Source: CALLPQ01 sp039819545 (GTDB taxonomy: Bacteria > Pseudomonadota > Alphaproteobacteria > Caulobacterales > Parvularculaceae). From it: a stretch of 57,914 bases of DNA. The stretch covers positions 1 through 57,914 of the forward strand of contig JBCBRS010000016.1 in NCBI GenBank assembly GCA_039819545.1, in the 5' to 3' direction. Each line of letters starts with the position of its first letter. The first letter of the stretch is position 1. The notes beneath the pieces are model-generated. The model made no database searches and was not told the origin of the DNA. It saw only the letters and a program-made list of their open reading frames with translations. Below are positions 1 through 8,988 of the stretch, piece by piece. Made by a program: the position numbers and the translations under genes.

Positions 1-400
1 CGCTTGCCCGGGAATACGGCAAAAAGACTAGACACATATACCGTATCCCCGGACTTGATCCGGGGTCTTTCAATTGGGGTACGGAGAATGTAGCAACAGA
101 TCCCGGGTCGGCGCTGCGCTTTCCCGGGAATACGGCAAAAAGCTTAGACACATACACCGCATTCCCGGACTTGATCCGGAGTCTGGTAATTGGGGTACGG
201 AATATATGGAAACAGTTCCCGGGTCTGCGCTGCGCTTGCCCGGGAATACGGTTTCTAATTGGGAGAAGAATTCCGTGTCCACGGCTCCTGACTTGGCAAC
301 CCCTCCCCGTATCCCCGGACTTGATCCGGGGTCTGTTTCAACAGGTTCGGAGTCTGCACCAACAGTTCCCGGGTCTGCGCTGCGCTTGCCCGGGAATACG
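1..400. repeat. tandem array of two alternating palindromic repeats (REP/BIME-like)
   Basis: Two palindromes alternate. Type I, around CCGGACTTGATCCGG, lies at 47-65, 163-180 and 313-331. Type II, two CCCGGG arms around a GCGCTGCGC core, lies at 102-128, 218-244 and 368-394, with a partial copy at 1-13. The spacers are also related: a stretch containing TAGACACATA occurs near 30 and again near 146, so the array behaves as about three and a half copies of a roughly 120-150 base unit. It has no convincing coding content and sits just past the 3' end of the acyl-CoA dehydrogenase gene. Such extragenic palindromes are common in alphaproteobacteria. They can form RNA hairpins that protect or terminate transcripts. 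Confidence 0.85.
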
Positions 401-443
401 GCCTTACTGTTATTATCTACCCCGTAGCCCCGGGGGTGAGATC

Positions 444-2237
444 CTAAAACGCTTCCGCGGGCAAGGCCATCATTGTGTCCGAGCCAGCCTTGATTTTTGC
501 CAAGTGCGCCGCCGTGTCGGGCAGCAGTCGCTCCACGAAATACTTACCCGTGGTCAGTTTATTGGCATAGAAATCATCACCGGCACCACCATTATTGCGT
601 TTTTCGACGGCAGCCTTGGCCATTTGCGCCCAGCTGAATGATAAGCAGGTCAGTGCGAAAAGATGCAGATAGTCCGTAGACCCCGCACCGGCATGGTCAA
701 AGTTCTGCATGGCGTTGGCACCCATCCACTGGGTTGCCTCCATCAGGCGGCCTTTGGCTTCGCCGAGGCCATCGATGAAAGGCTTGAGGTCTTCGACGTC
801 TTTGTTATCCGCGATAAAATCATCGATTTCCTTGAAATAGGTTTGCCACGCGCGGCCACCATCTTTCATCAGCTTGCGGCCCACAAGGTCCAGCGCCTGA
901 ATACCGTTTGCGCCTTCATAAATCATGGCGATACGGGCATCACGGACAAATTGTTCCATGCCCCATTCTTTCACATACCCGTGACCGCCCAAAACCTGCT
1001 GCGCATTGGTGGCGTGGGCATAGCCCTTGTCGGTGAGGTAGGCTTTCAGGATTGGTGTCATCAGACCGAGATAATCGTCGGCGGTCTCTTTTTCCGTGTC
1101 GTCACCGGATTTATGCAACAGATCAGCGTATAGCGCAGACCAGTACATCCAGTGACGCGCGCCTTCGTTAAAGGCTTTCTGGTCCATCAGCATACGGCGC
1201 ACATCAGGGTGTACAATAATCGGATCAGCTGCTTTTTCCGGGGCTTTTGTCCCGGTGAGCGAGCGACCCTGCACCCGGTCGCGGGCATAATCAGCGGCAT
1301 TCTGATACGCCACATCGGAGATTGCCATTCCTTGCAAGGCAACGCCAAGACGCGCCTCGTTCATCATGGTAAACATGGCTTTGAGGCCCTTGTGCTCCTC
1401 GCCGATCAGATACCCCGTGGCCTCGTCATAATTCATCACGCAGGTTGAGTTGGCGTGGATACCCATCTTTTCTTCGATGGAACCGCAGCTGACGCCATTG
1501 CGCGCGCCGAGCGACCCATCATCATTGACCATCACTTTGGGCACGATGAAGAGCGAGATGCCTCTGGTGCCTTCAGGCGCGCCTTCGATGCGGGCAAGGA
1601 CCAAATGAATGATGTTATCGGTAAGGTCGTGTTCCCCGGCGGAGATGAAAATCTTCTGACCAGAAATCTTGAAACTGCCATCGCCCTGCGGCACCGCTTT
1701 TGCGCGCAGGAGGCCGAGGTCCGTGCCGCAATGGGGCTCGGTCAGGTTCATGGTCCCCCCCCATTCGCCGGAGACCATCTTGGGTAGGTACATTTGTTTC
1801 TGCGCATCGGTGCCGTGGGCGAGGATCGTGTTCGCCGCCCCCATGGCAAGACCGGGATACATGCCAAAGGCCATATTCGCGCCGGAGACCATTTCATTGA
1901 TCACCACCGATAAGAGGTAAGGCAGGCCCTGGCCGCCATATTCCGGGTCAAAAGAAAGCCCTTGCCAGCCCCCTTCGCCGAACTGGTCATAGGCCGCTTT
2001 CAGGCCTTTTGGCGTGGTGACCGTGCCGTCATCGTGGCGGATACAGCCTTCACTATCACCGGACTGGTTGATCGGGTGCAGGACGTTGGTGGCGAGCTTG
2101 GAGCCCTCTTCGAGGATGGCTTCCACGAGGTCCGGGGACGCCTCGGTAAAACCGGGCAGGTTGGAGTAACGGCTGATATCAAGCACTTCGTTGAGAACGA
2201 ACTGCATGTCGCGGACGGGGGCGTTGTAAACGGTCAT
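444..2237 (-). CDS. acyl-CoA dehydrogenase, DmdC-like long form
   Basis: FAD-dependent alpha,beta-dehydrogenation of an acyl-CoA thioester in the cytoplasm. The protein is about 597 residues, the length of the long acyl-CoA dehydrogenases with an extra C-terminal domain, a group that includes 3-methylmercaptopropionyl-CoA dehydrogenase (DmdC). Visible landmarks are the middle beta-domain motifs MNLTEPHCGTDLG and KIFISAGEHD, and the C-terminal flavin-domain stretch QVLGGHGYVKEWGMEQ followed by RDARIAMIYEGANGIQALDL. The start at 2237 (MTVYNAPVRD) matches the family N-terminus; the frame is open further upstream but that extension looks non-coding. The gene stands alone, divergent from the SEL1 gene. 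The substrate cannot be told from sequence: DMSP-derived thioester, or another medium or branched acyl-CoA. Confidence 0.9.
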   Translation of the reverse strand: MTVYNAPVRDMQFVLNEVLDISRYSNLPGFTEASPDLVEAILEEGSKLATNVLHPINQSGDSEGCIRHDDGTVTTPKGLKAAYDQFGEGGWQGLSFDPEYGGQGLPYLLSVVINEMVSGANMAFGMYPGLAMGAANTILAHGTDAQKQMYLPKMVSGEWGGTMNLTEPHCGTDLGLLRAKAVPQGDGSFKISGQKIFISAGEHDLTDNIIHLVLARIEGAPEGTRGISLFIVPKVMVNDDGSLGARNGVSCGSIEEKMGIHANSTCVMNYDEATGYLIGEEHKGLKAMFTMMNEARLGVALQGMAISDVAYQNAADYARDRVQGRSLTGTKAPEKAADPIIVHPDVRRMLMDQKAFNEGARHWMYWSALYADLLHKSGDDTEKETADDYLGLMTPILKAYLTDKGYAHATNAQQVLGGHGYVKEWGMEQFVRDARIAMIYEGANGIQALDLVGRKLMKDGGRAWQTYFKEIDDFIADNKDVEDLKPFIDGLGEAKGRLMEATQWMGANAMQNFDHAGAGSTDYLHLFALTCLSFSWAQMAKAAVEKRNNGGAGDDFYANKLTTGKYFVERLLPDTAAHLAKIKAGSDTMMALPAEAF

Positions 2238-2572
2238 GGCGGTATCCCGGGGTTTATCTCGGATCAGAAATGATAAGACTGTGCAGCGTGTGAACGCCAC
2301 TCATGAATAGATATAGCCCGATCAACGTGATCATAAAATGGCGCGCCACAGTTGCAGCGGGGTTGCTACCAATATGTCGCAAGCCTTGGTGCCACGCTGT
2401 TTCAAATCGAACCGCATGCGGGCGGCGAACCGCTTGAATTGCGTGGAGAAAAGCTTTGCCAACCCCGCGAAACACCTTAACGCTTTTTAGCCAAACACAC
2501 ACTCTAAAGGTGTAATGCCGACGGCGAAGCGGCCTCGACGGGCGTCGCCACCTCAATTTCTTGGTGTTCGTT
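2238..2572. other. divergent intergenic region, no gene seen
   Basis: This 335-base gap separates the acyl-CoA dehydrogenase and the SEL1 gene, which are transcribed away from each other, so it should hold both promoters. I see no RNA gene, strong hairpin or convincing short ORF. A reading frame on the minus strand across it (up to 2634) has no recognisable content and overlaps the SEL1 N-terminus. Confidence 0.5.
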
Positions 2573-5428
2573 ATGAAATCAACAGCCCCCTGGAGTGTCA
2601 AAGGGATTGCCCGTGACACACGCGAAACGGCCAAAGAAGCCGCCCGAAAAGAGGGGCTGACTGTCGGCGAATGGCTGAACCAGATTATTCACAAGGCGGG
2701 GAGTGACGACATGGGGTCGGTTGAAGGGCTCAATGGCGTCAAGGCAGCCGATCTTGTGTTGGCCATGGATCGGTTAAACCGGCGCTTTGCTAAGGGCGAA
2801 GAAAACACGGACGAGGCGTTGACCCAGATCACGACTGTGCTCGAGCGGCTTGAGACGCGGCTGAGCACGGTTGAAAACGCCGCTGGCGACACGGGCCCAA
2901 AGCGCGATGGTGCCCATGATAGTGGCCGCGATGGGGCCCGCGAGCTTGATCGAATAGATGCGCTGCGCTCGCTGGAAAAAGCCCTGGGACAGATTGCTGT
3001 CCAGTTCGATAAATCCCAAAAAGCCGCGCAGGACCGCCTTGCCGAAACCGAAGGCCAGATCAGCGCGATCAACGACGGCTTGACCACACGACTGGCTGCG
3101 CTGGAGGGCAAGGCCGCAGATTTTTCCACTGCTAGCGTTGCAGCCGCGCCCGCAGACCCGGATTTTGCCGAACGAACGGGCAAGCGCCTGCGCGTTCTTG
3201 GCGATGAAATCAAACGCGGCGGCGATCAGGTCCGCTCGCTGGAAACGCTGATCAGCCGGCTTGCCGATCAGATTGATGCGTCCGAACAGCGTAGCGCCGA
3301 GGGCGTCCAGCGGATTGCCGATGGGATGACAGCCCTGCGCGGTCAGGTTCAGGCACTGCAGCAAACGCCTGTGAAAAGTGGGCCGACGCGCGCGGATATC
3401 GTTGAAATGGTTGAGCAGGCCGCCGATGCGCGCTTCGCCGCCCTGCGTGATGACTTGCCCGTCGCTGATTTTCCCGAAACCGGCAACGCAGACACCCGTG
3501 AACCAGCCCGCGCCTTTGGTACCCGGACGCCGGATGCCGCTACCTTGTTTGATGCGGCCAGCGCGTTTGATGCGCCCGTTGATCAACCCCAGGATGATCC
3601 CGCTTCCGCCCATACCCCTCAGATGGCCCCATCACCCATCGCCCCAACGGGTTCGCTTTACGATGATCCCGATGATGAGGAAATCTCCGTCGATACCGAG
3701 TTTGCAAGCGCCTTCGACGATCTTGACCTTGACGTTGATCAGCCGCCCACACCGCTCCCCGGTGAGGAGACGCCGCCAGCGGCGACGCCAGACGATGAGC
3801 TTGAGGTGGACCTTGATAGCGAAGCCGATGAGGCCCGCCGGATCGCCGCTGAGATCAATCAGGCCCTGAATGGCGGCCTTGCGGACGATCGAGCCCGCGA
3901 TGCCTTTGACGCGCCGGGCGAGACCGTGGCACCCCCTCGGGCGGGCGCGCCAGTGGAGACGGTTGCGCAACCGCCCCCCCCCGCCGATGATCCGCAAACC
4001 GATCAAATCGGCTTTGCCCGCGAGGAAGCGGCACCCGCGCGGCAACCACAAGCTGCCCCTAAAATCGCAACGCAGCGACCAGTGGACCCGGCCCGGATCA
4101 ATCCCGGCAAACTCCCCCGCACGCCCGAGGGTAAAATCGATATTACCCGTCTAACGCCAAAGCAGAAGGCAATCCTCGCCGCCCGGGCACGAAAAAAACG
4201 CGAAGAAGCCCTCGCCGCAGCACAAGCAACAGGCCCGGCCAGCGAAGCAGCGCCCACCCCTGCGCCAAAGCGAGCACGCCCGGTTCCGATCGATACGCCC
4301 GACCTGATCAATGACGAACAAAAATCGATCCTCGAAAATGTGCGCAGTTTTTTCAGCCGCGACCGAAGCAACGATGACGGCGGTGAGCAAAGTCCCGTTT
4401 CTGATGCTGCCAGCGCGCCAGCAGGCGAACCAGGCGCCGTAAAAAAAAAGTCTGATCTAGACACCAATGTGGCAAAAGCCGGCCTCTCTCAGGCTGGCGC
4501 CACCCCGAACCAAGATGGGCAACTCTCTGCGGAGCAAAAGGACGCCCCTCGGCCTGCCCCCACAGGTCCGGCGTTTCTGGAAAATGTCCACCAGATTGAT
4601 ACGTCAACATCCGGCGGCTTGCTGATCCGTGAGGGCAAACCGACGCTGTTTGGCTATCTATCCCTCGCTGCGATTGCCCTGATGATCGCCGCGTTCGTCG
4701 GACTGCGTTTTTTCTTACCCGCCAAACCCCCAACACCCGCGCGCGAGCGCACCGGCGTCCCCACGATTTCCATTCCCGCAGATGCCAGCCTTGACGATGC
4801 TGGGATTATTGAGACGCCAGCGCCAGCCGTGCTCAACACAAACCAGCCGCGTCTTGCCTTTCTGGAAGCAATGACCGTCTTGTCGGGCGAGGCGGGAGCA
4901 GAAGATATCGAGGGCGCCGTGGCGTTGCTCGAAACCGCGTCGGCGGCGGGCTATGCCCCGGCGCAATTTCAGTTGGGTGAGTTCTACAAAAACGGCACCT
5001 ATGTGGACCAGAACCCGGGCCGCGCCCGCAGCTGGTTCCAGCGCGCGGCCAGTGGCGGCAACGTCTTTGCCATGCACCGGCTCGGTTATCTTTATGCGGA
5101 AGGCCAGGGCGGCAGCGCAGACATCAACACCGCCATTCAATGGTTTGAGGATGCGGCAAATTTCGGCTTTGTGGATTCCATGTTCAACCTTGGCACCATC
5201 TATGACCCGATCACCGGTAACAGCCTGACAAATGTTCAGGATGCGGAAAAAGCCTATTACTGGTATGCGCTCGCCGCTCTCCAGGGTGATAATGGCGCCG
5301 CCAACAAGGCGGGTGATCTGGCGACGCGGCTTGATAACCGTCAAAAAACCCGCCTCGATGCTGAGATCGAAAACTGGCGCGCGCGGCCCACAAACCGCAC
5401 GGCGAATGAGAATATCGTCAGCGAGTAA
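2573..5428 (+). CDS. large SEL1-repeat membrane protein, PodJ/localization-factor-like N-terminus
   Basis: About 951 residues. The N-terminus (PWSVKGIARDTRETAKEAAR...GLTVGEWLN) is the short motif that opens PodJ-type polar localization proteins and related alphaproteobacterial SEL1 proteins. It is followed by coiled-coil-like sequence (residues about 60-270), a long acidic and proline-rich linker (about 290-680), one transmembrane helix (about 692-716, within LFGYLSLAAIALMIAAFVG), and C-terminal SEL1/TPR-like repeats (about 765-920, for example PAQFQLGEFYKNG and FAMHRLGYLYAEG). This predicts a cytoplasmic N-terminus and periplasmic SEL1 repeats, as in PodJ. ATG 2573 is preferred over TTG 2561 because it begins the conserved motif; no clear ribosome-binding site is visible. 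A role in cell polarity or envelope organisation is inferred from architecture only. Confidence 0.85.
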   Translation: MKSTAPWSVKGIARDTRETAKEAARKEGLTVGEWLNQIIHKAGSDDMGSVEGLNGVKAADLVLAMDRLNRRFAKGEENTDEALTQITTVLERLETRLSTVENAAGDTGPKRDGAHDSGRDGARELDRIDALRSLEKALGQIAVQFDKSQKAAQDRLAETEGQISAINDGLTTRLAALEGKAADFSTASVAAAPADPDFAERTGKRLRVLGDEIKRGGDQVRSLETLISRLADQIDASEQRSAEGVQRIADGMTALRGQVQALQQTPVKSGPTRADIVEMVEQAADARFAALRDDLPVADFPETGNADTREPARAFGTRTPDAATLFDAASAFDAPVDQPQDDPASAHTPQMAPSPIAPTGSLYDDPDDEEISVDTEFASAFDDLDLDVDQPPTPLPGEETPPAATPDDELEVDLDSEADEARRIAAEINQALNGGLADDRARDAFDAPGETVAPPRAGAPVETVAQPPPPADDPQTDQIGFAREEAAPARQPQAAPKIATQRPVDPARINPGKLPRTPEGKIDITRLTPKQKAILAARARKKREEALAAAQATGPASEAAPTPAPKRARPVPIDTPDLINDEQKSILENVRSFFSRDRSNDDGGEQSPVSDAASAPAGEPGAVKKKSDLDTNVAKAGLSQAGATPNQDGQLSAEQKDAPRPAPTGPAFLENVHQIDTSTSGGLLIREGKPTLFGYLSLAAIALMIAAFVGLRFFLPAKPPTPARERTGVPTISIPADASLDDAGIIETPAPAVLNTNQPRLAFLEAMTVLSGEAGAEDIEGAVALLETASAAGYAPAQFQLGEFYKNGTYVDQNPGRARSWFQRAASGGNVFAMHRLGYLYAEGQGGSADINTAIQWFEDAANFGFVDSMFNLGTIYDPITGNSLTNVQDAEKAYYWYALAALQGDNGAANKAGDLATRLDNRQKTRLDAEIENWRARPTNRTANENIVSE

Positions 5429-5538
5429 CGCGCCGCCTGTCCGATACCCTCCACGGTTTGCGTGAACAAAAGCCATTGTAGGGTCCGCGGGCCCCGATCC
5501 CCCTTGGATATGGGGGCCAGTCGGTTTATCCCTTCCCC

Positions 5539-6447
5539 ATGCAGATTTATCTCCCCATTGCGGAGATGCCGGTTGACCCGCTTGTGGTGATGATCATGGG
5601 CGGCGCGGTTGGCTTTTTGTCGGGCATGTTCGGTGTCGGCGGCGGATTTCTGATGACACCGCTCCTCATTTTTTACGGCATTCCCGCACCGGTTGCCGTG
5701 GGCACAGAGGCAAGCCAAATCGTTGCATCGTCCGTATCGGGTGTAACCGCTCACCTGAAACGCAAAACCGTCGACTTTCAAATGGGCGGCTTTCTGGTGC
5801 TTGGCGGCGGTATTGGCGCATTATTGGGTATCCTGATCTTTCGCTATCTCAGCGCCCTTGGCCAGATCGATCTAATCATCAGTCTCAGCTATGTGTCGTT
5901 CCTTGGTATTATTGGCGGTCTGATGCTGGTGGAAAGTATCAACACCCTGCGCAAGGCCCCTGATGTGCGCCCTCGGCGCAAAAAACGCTCAGCCCCGTGG
6001 ATGGCCGCCCTGCCCTTTGCCATGCGCTTTCGTCGGTCCGGGCTTTATATCAGTCCGATCCCGCCAATACTTCTTGGCATGCTGGTAGGCATTCTGTCGG
6101 CGATCATGGGGGTTGGCGGCGGCTTTATTATGGTGCCAGCCATGATCTATCTTTTGAATATGCCAACCAATGTGGTGGTTGGCACATCGCTTTTTCAGAT
6201 CATTTTTGTCACCGCCATTACCACCGTGCTGCATGCCACGGCAAATTTCACGGTGGATATTGTCCTCGCCCTGTTGTTGCTGATTGGCGGGGTGCTGGGC
6301 GCTCAACTGGGCGCGCGCGCCGGTGTTCATCTGAAGGCGGAACACTTGCGCGCCCTACTGGCGCTCATCGTTCTGGGGGTGTGTTTGCGTCTTGCCTTTG
6401 ACCTGATGGCTGCCCCTGCCTCACCCTTTGTGTTTGAGGTTGTGTAA
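5539..6447 (+). CDS. sulfite exporter TauE/SafE family permease
   Basis: Integral inner-membrane protein of about 302 residues with eight or so hydrophobic segments. The two halves each carry the family's glycine-rich repeat: GGAVGFLSGMFGVGGGFLM near residues 16-34 and LVGILSAIMGVGGGFIM near 183-199. TauE/SafE proteins export sulfite, sulfoacetate or other organic anions. It is immediately followed, without a spare base, by the TIGR02186 gene, a pairing that recurs in alphaproteobacteria and suggests a functional partnership. The central insert (about residues 140-160, PRRKKRSAP) is a basic cytoplasmic loop. The transported anion is not determinable here. Confidence 0.9.
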   Translation: MQIYLPIAEMPVDPLVVMIMGGAVGFLSGMFGVGGGFLMTPLLIFYGIPAPVAVGTEASQIVASSVSGVTAHLKRKTVDFQMGGFLVLGGGIGALLGILIFRYLSALGQIDLIISLSYVSFLGIIGGLMLVESINTLRKAPDVRPRRKKRSAPWMAALPFAMRFRRSGLYISPIPPILLGMLVGILSAIMGVGGGFIMVPAMIYLLNMPTNVVVGTSLFQIIFVTAITTVLHATANFTVDIVLALLLLIGGVLGAQLGARAGVHLKAEHLRALLALIVLGVCLRLAFDLMAAPASPFVFEVV

Positions 6448-7413
6448 ATGGACGTTGCGCACGGCACAAAGACCCGCCTTGGCGCACTTGCCCTCGCCCT
6501 GCCCCTCGTCATCATGACGGCGGACCAGGGGCGCGCCGCGCGGGCGCAAGACCGAGCTCCAGACGCGGGGCGCATTGGTGCCCCCCTTACCGACCAACCT
6601 GATGCCAATCGGCTGACCATTGCCCTCACAACTGATCAGGTTGATGTGGATGCCGGTTTTTCCGGGGCACGGTTGACCCTGTTTGGTGTGATCAATGACG
6701 ATAACAGGTCATCAAGCCCTGATCGCGATACACAGATCGTGGCTATCCTCACCGGCCCGCCAAAGGATGTGCGCGGGCGCCCAATGATCCGTACAGGCCC
6801 CATCTGGACGGCGGCAAACGCCACCCGCATCCTCGACGTGCCGGGGCTTTACTATGTGCTCAGTTCTGCCCCTATGGCCATCATCGCTGAGGTCGACGTG
6901 CAACATCGCTTTGGCCTTGCGCCAGACGCGCTTACGTTCGCCGTTCAAGAAGGCGGTGCCCTTGCCACCGAAAAAGACGCAGACGGCGCGCCAAACCCGA
7001 AAGACGCCGCCCGCGACCAGGGGGCGGCACACCACACGGACGCGACACCGGCCAAGCCAGATACCCCGCGCCTGACCCGGGAGATGATCGAGACACTGAT
7101 CGCAAACCGCAAAGATCAGAACCTGTTCCGCCGCCGCGAAGGCGCAATCCGCCGGATGCAAAACGGGCTTTTTGCCGTTGATATCGACCTGCCCGCCCAA
7201 ACCCCGGTGGGCCCCTACACGGTAACCGTATCCGCCTGGCAGGGGGGCAAACCCATTGCCAGCGACCGCGCAAGCCTGGCCGTGCGCAAGACCGGGGTTG
7301 AGCGGTTGATTTATGATTTTGCGCGCAATCATGCCTTTTTTTACGGCATAACCTGCGTCCTCATCTCGCTGATCGCCGGGTGGGCAGTCTCCCTCGTCTT
7401 CCGTCGCCGCTAA
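6448..7413 (+). CDS. TIGR02186 family exported membrane-anchored protein
   Basis: About 321 residues. The ATG directly abuts the TAA of the TauE/SafE gene, so the two are translationally coupled. An N-terminal signal sequence (LALALPLVIMTADQGRAARAQ) is followed by a beta-rich domain matching the conserved alphaproteobacterial family TIGR02186 (for example GARLTLFGVINDDN and VAILTGPPKDVRGRPM). The charged linker around residues 170-215 is low in complexity and less conserved. A single C-terminal transmembrane helix (about residues 293-316, FFYGITCVLISLIAGWAV) leaves the bulk in the periplasm. The family has no established biochemical role. Its fixed position behind TauE suggests it is a periplasmic accessory of the exporter, which is inference. 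Confidence 0.85.
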   Translation: MDVAHGTKTRLGALALALPLVIMTADQGRAARAQDRAPDAGRIGAPLTDQPDANRLTIALTTDQVDVDAGFSGARLTLFGVINDDNRSSSPDRDTQIVAILTGPPKDVRGRPMIRTGPIWTAANATRILDVPGLYYVLSSAPMAIIAEVDVQHRFGLAPDALTFAVQEGGALATEKDADGAPNPKDAARDQGAAHHTDATPAKPDTPRLTREMIETLIANRKDQNLFRRREGAIRRMQNGLFAVDIDLPAQTPVGPYTVTVSAWQGGKPIASDRASLAVRKTGVERLIYDFARNHAFFYGITCVLISLIAGWAVSLVFRRR

Positions 7414-7485
7414 TCCTCGCCTATATCTACCCAATCGAAACGGGGCTTTCGTCCGGAAAAAAGCCGCCATGCAGAAAGACAAGGC

Positions 7486-8169
7486 ATGAGTACCACCCGA
7501 TTTAGCCATGATGTGCACGACCCGGTGGCCAAGGGTGATTTGCGGCCTGCGGGCACTGATGAGGCGCAAAACGCTGGCGGGCACGAAGCCCCGTCAACGT
7601 CGCGGCTTGGCGGACCCTATGCCAATGACCGTTACGACCAGCCGGGCGGCGGCGATAAACCGGCGGGCTCGCGGCCAATATGCGACCGGAGCGGTGCGGA
7701 CTTTCCCCTGACCCGGCTTGGCTATCTCGGTCTTATTCCTTTTGGCTTTGGCGCCGGCATTGCCTGGCTCAGCCCATGGTTGGTGAGCCCGGCGATCGCG
7801 CTGACAATTGCCATGGGCACCATCGCCTATGGCGGGATTATTGCGGCCTATATGGCCGGTATGGGCGCAGGCGGGCTCCTTACCCAGAACAAGCCCGGGA
7901 TCATGACCTATTTGTCAGGCATGATTGCAACGCTCATTGCCTGGCTCATGATTATTCCCGACGGATATTTTTTTCTGTCCATTGCGCCGGTATGGCGTGT
8001 CGTCGGTCTTATCATCGTCTTTGCCTATCTTTATGCGCGCGATCTGCAATTGGCTGTGGCGGGAACGTGGCCTGATTGGTACGCCCGGTTGCGCTTTCGT
8101 CTGACCGCATGGGTCTTTATCGCTCTCACGGCATTAGGTGCACGGCTCCTCTTTTGGGCGCTGATATAG
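7486..8169 (+). CDS. DUF3429 family inner-membrane protein
   Basis: About 227 residues: a polar, glycine- and aspartate-rich N-terminal tail of about 70 residues, then about five transmembrane helices. The membrane part fits DUF3429: it opens LTRLGYLGLIPFGFGAGIAW and ends with PDWYARLRFRLTAW, the family's tryptophan-tyrosine-arginine motif. The long hydrophilic N-terminal tail is unusual for the family and could be cytoplasmic, or the true start could lie further in. ATG 7486 has a purine-rich AAGACAAGG just upstream. No function is known for the family. Confidence 0.75.
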   Translation: MSTTRFSHDVHDPVAKGDLRPAGTDEAQNAGGHEAPSTSRLGGPYANDRYDQPGGGDKPAGSRPICDRSGADFPLTRLGYLGLIPFGFGAGIAWLSPWLVSPAIALTIAMGTIAYGGIIAAYMAGMGAGGLLTQNKPGIMTYLSGMIATLIAWLMIIPDGYFFLSIAPVWRVVGLIIVFAYLYARDLQLAVAGTWPDWYARLRFRLTAWVFIALTALGARLLFWALI

Positions 8170-8193
8170 ATTGATTAATTCGGGAATATTCTT

Positions 8194-8988
8194 ATGAGCA
8201 CTCTGATCCTGACGACGATTGATGCGCGCGGTATCGCCCGGGTTACGTTGAACCGGCCGGACCTGCGCAACGCCTTTAACGAGGAAATGATCGGCCAGAT
8301 TTGCGATACGATCGGTCAACTCTCCAGCGATGAAAATGTCCGTATCGTGATCATCACTGGCGCGGGCAAAGCATTTTCCGCCGGTGCTGACCTGAATATG
8401 ATGCAGCGGGTGGCGAATTATTCGTCTGCGGAAAATAAGGACGATGCCCGGCGGCTCGCCCACATGCTGGAAAGCATTTACGATTGCCCCAAACCCACCA
8501 TCGCCCTCGTCAATGGGCCAGCCATGGGCGGCGGGCTGGGTCTGATTGCGGCCTGCGACATTGCGATTTGCAGCGATGATGCTTTTTTTGCCCTGTCGGA
8601 GGTCAAGGTTGGCCTGATCCCCGCCGTGATCTCCCCCTTTGTTGTTGAAGCCATCGGTATTCGTCAGGCACGGCGCTATTTTTTAACTGCTGAACGATTT
8701 TCCGCCGAAACCGCCCGCGAGATTGGCCTGATCCACAAAACTTGCATCCCGGAAAATCTGGCCGGTACGCTGGAGGAAACGCTTGAAACCTTGCTGGAAG
8801 GCGCGCCGCGGGCCCAGGCCAAAGCCAAAGCGCTCATCCGCACGGTTGCCTATAAATCCGTCGGCAAACAAACGCGCGAGGAGACAGCTGCGCTGATCGC
8901 GGAAATGCGCGCCGCCGATGAGGGTCGCGAGGGCGTCACCGCGTTTCTGGAAAAACGCAAACCAAACTGGGCGCGCGGCCCATCATGA
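8194..8988 (+). CDS. liuC: enoyl-CoA hydratase/isomerase family, probable methylglutaconyl-CoA hydratase
   Basis: Crotonase-fold protein of about 264 residues. It carries the oxyanion-hole segments GKAFSAGADLNMM and NGPAMGGGLGLIAACD and the downstream motif SEVKVGLIPAVISPFV, which is characteristic of 3-methylglutaconyl-CoA hydratases. That enzyme converts 3-methylglutaconyl-CoA to HMG-CoA, the penultimate step of leucine degradation. The next gene, HMG-CoA lyase, starts inside its stop codon (ATGA overlap at 8985), so substrate and product enzymes are translationally coupled, which supports the assignment. Other leucine-pathway genes (isovaleryl-CoA dehydrogenase, methylcrotonyl-CoA carboxylase) are not in the window. 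Confidence 0.85.
   Translation: MSTLILTTIDARGIARVTLNRPDLRNAFNEEMIGQICDTIGQLSSDENVRIVIITGAGKAFSAGADLNMMQRVANYSSAENKDDARRLAHMLESIYDCPKPTIALVNGPAMGGGLGLIAACDIAICSDDAFFALSEVKVGLIPAVISPFVVEAIGIRQARRYFLTAERFSAETAREIGLIHKTCIPENLAGTLEETLETLLEGAPRAQAKAKALIRTVAYKSVGKQTREETAALIAEMRAADEGREGVTAFLEKRKPNWARGPS

Noticed and set aside
1..400. CRISPR array
   Set aside because: Repeats are themselves palindromic, of two alternating types, and spacers are related to each other rather than unique; no cas genes are near.
2254..2634. Minus-strand ORF of 126 residues in the gap before the SEL1 gene
   Set aside because: It overlaps the SEL1 N-terminus, has no recognisable domain, and its sequence is arginine-rich in the way of antisense frames in GC-rich DNA.
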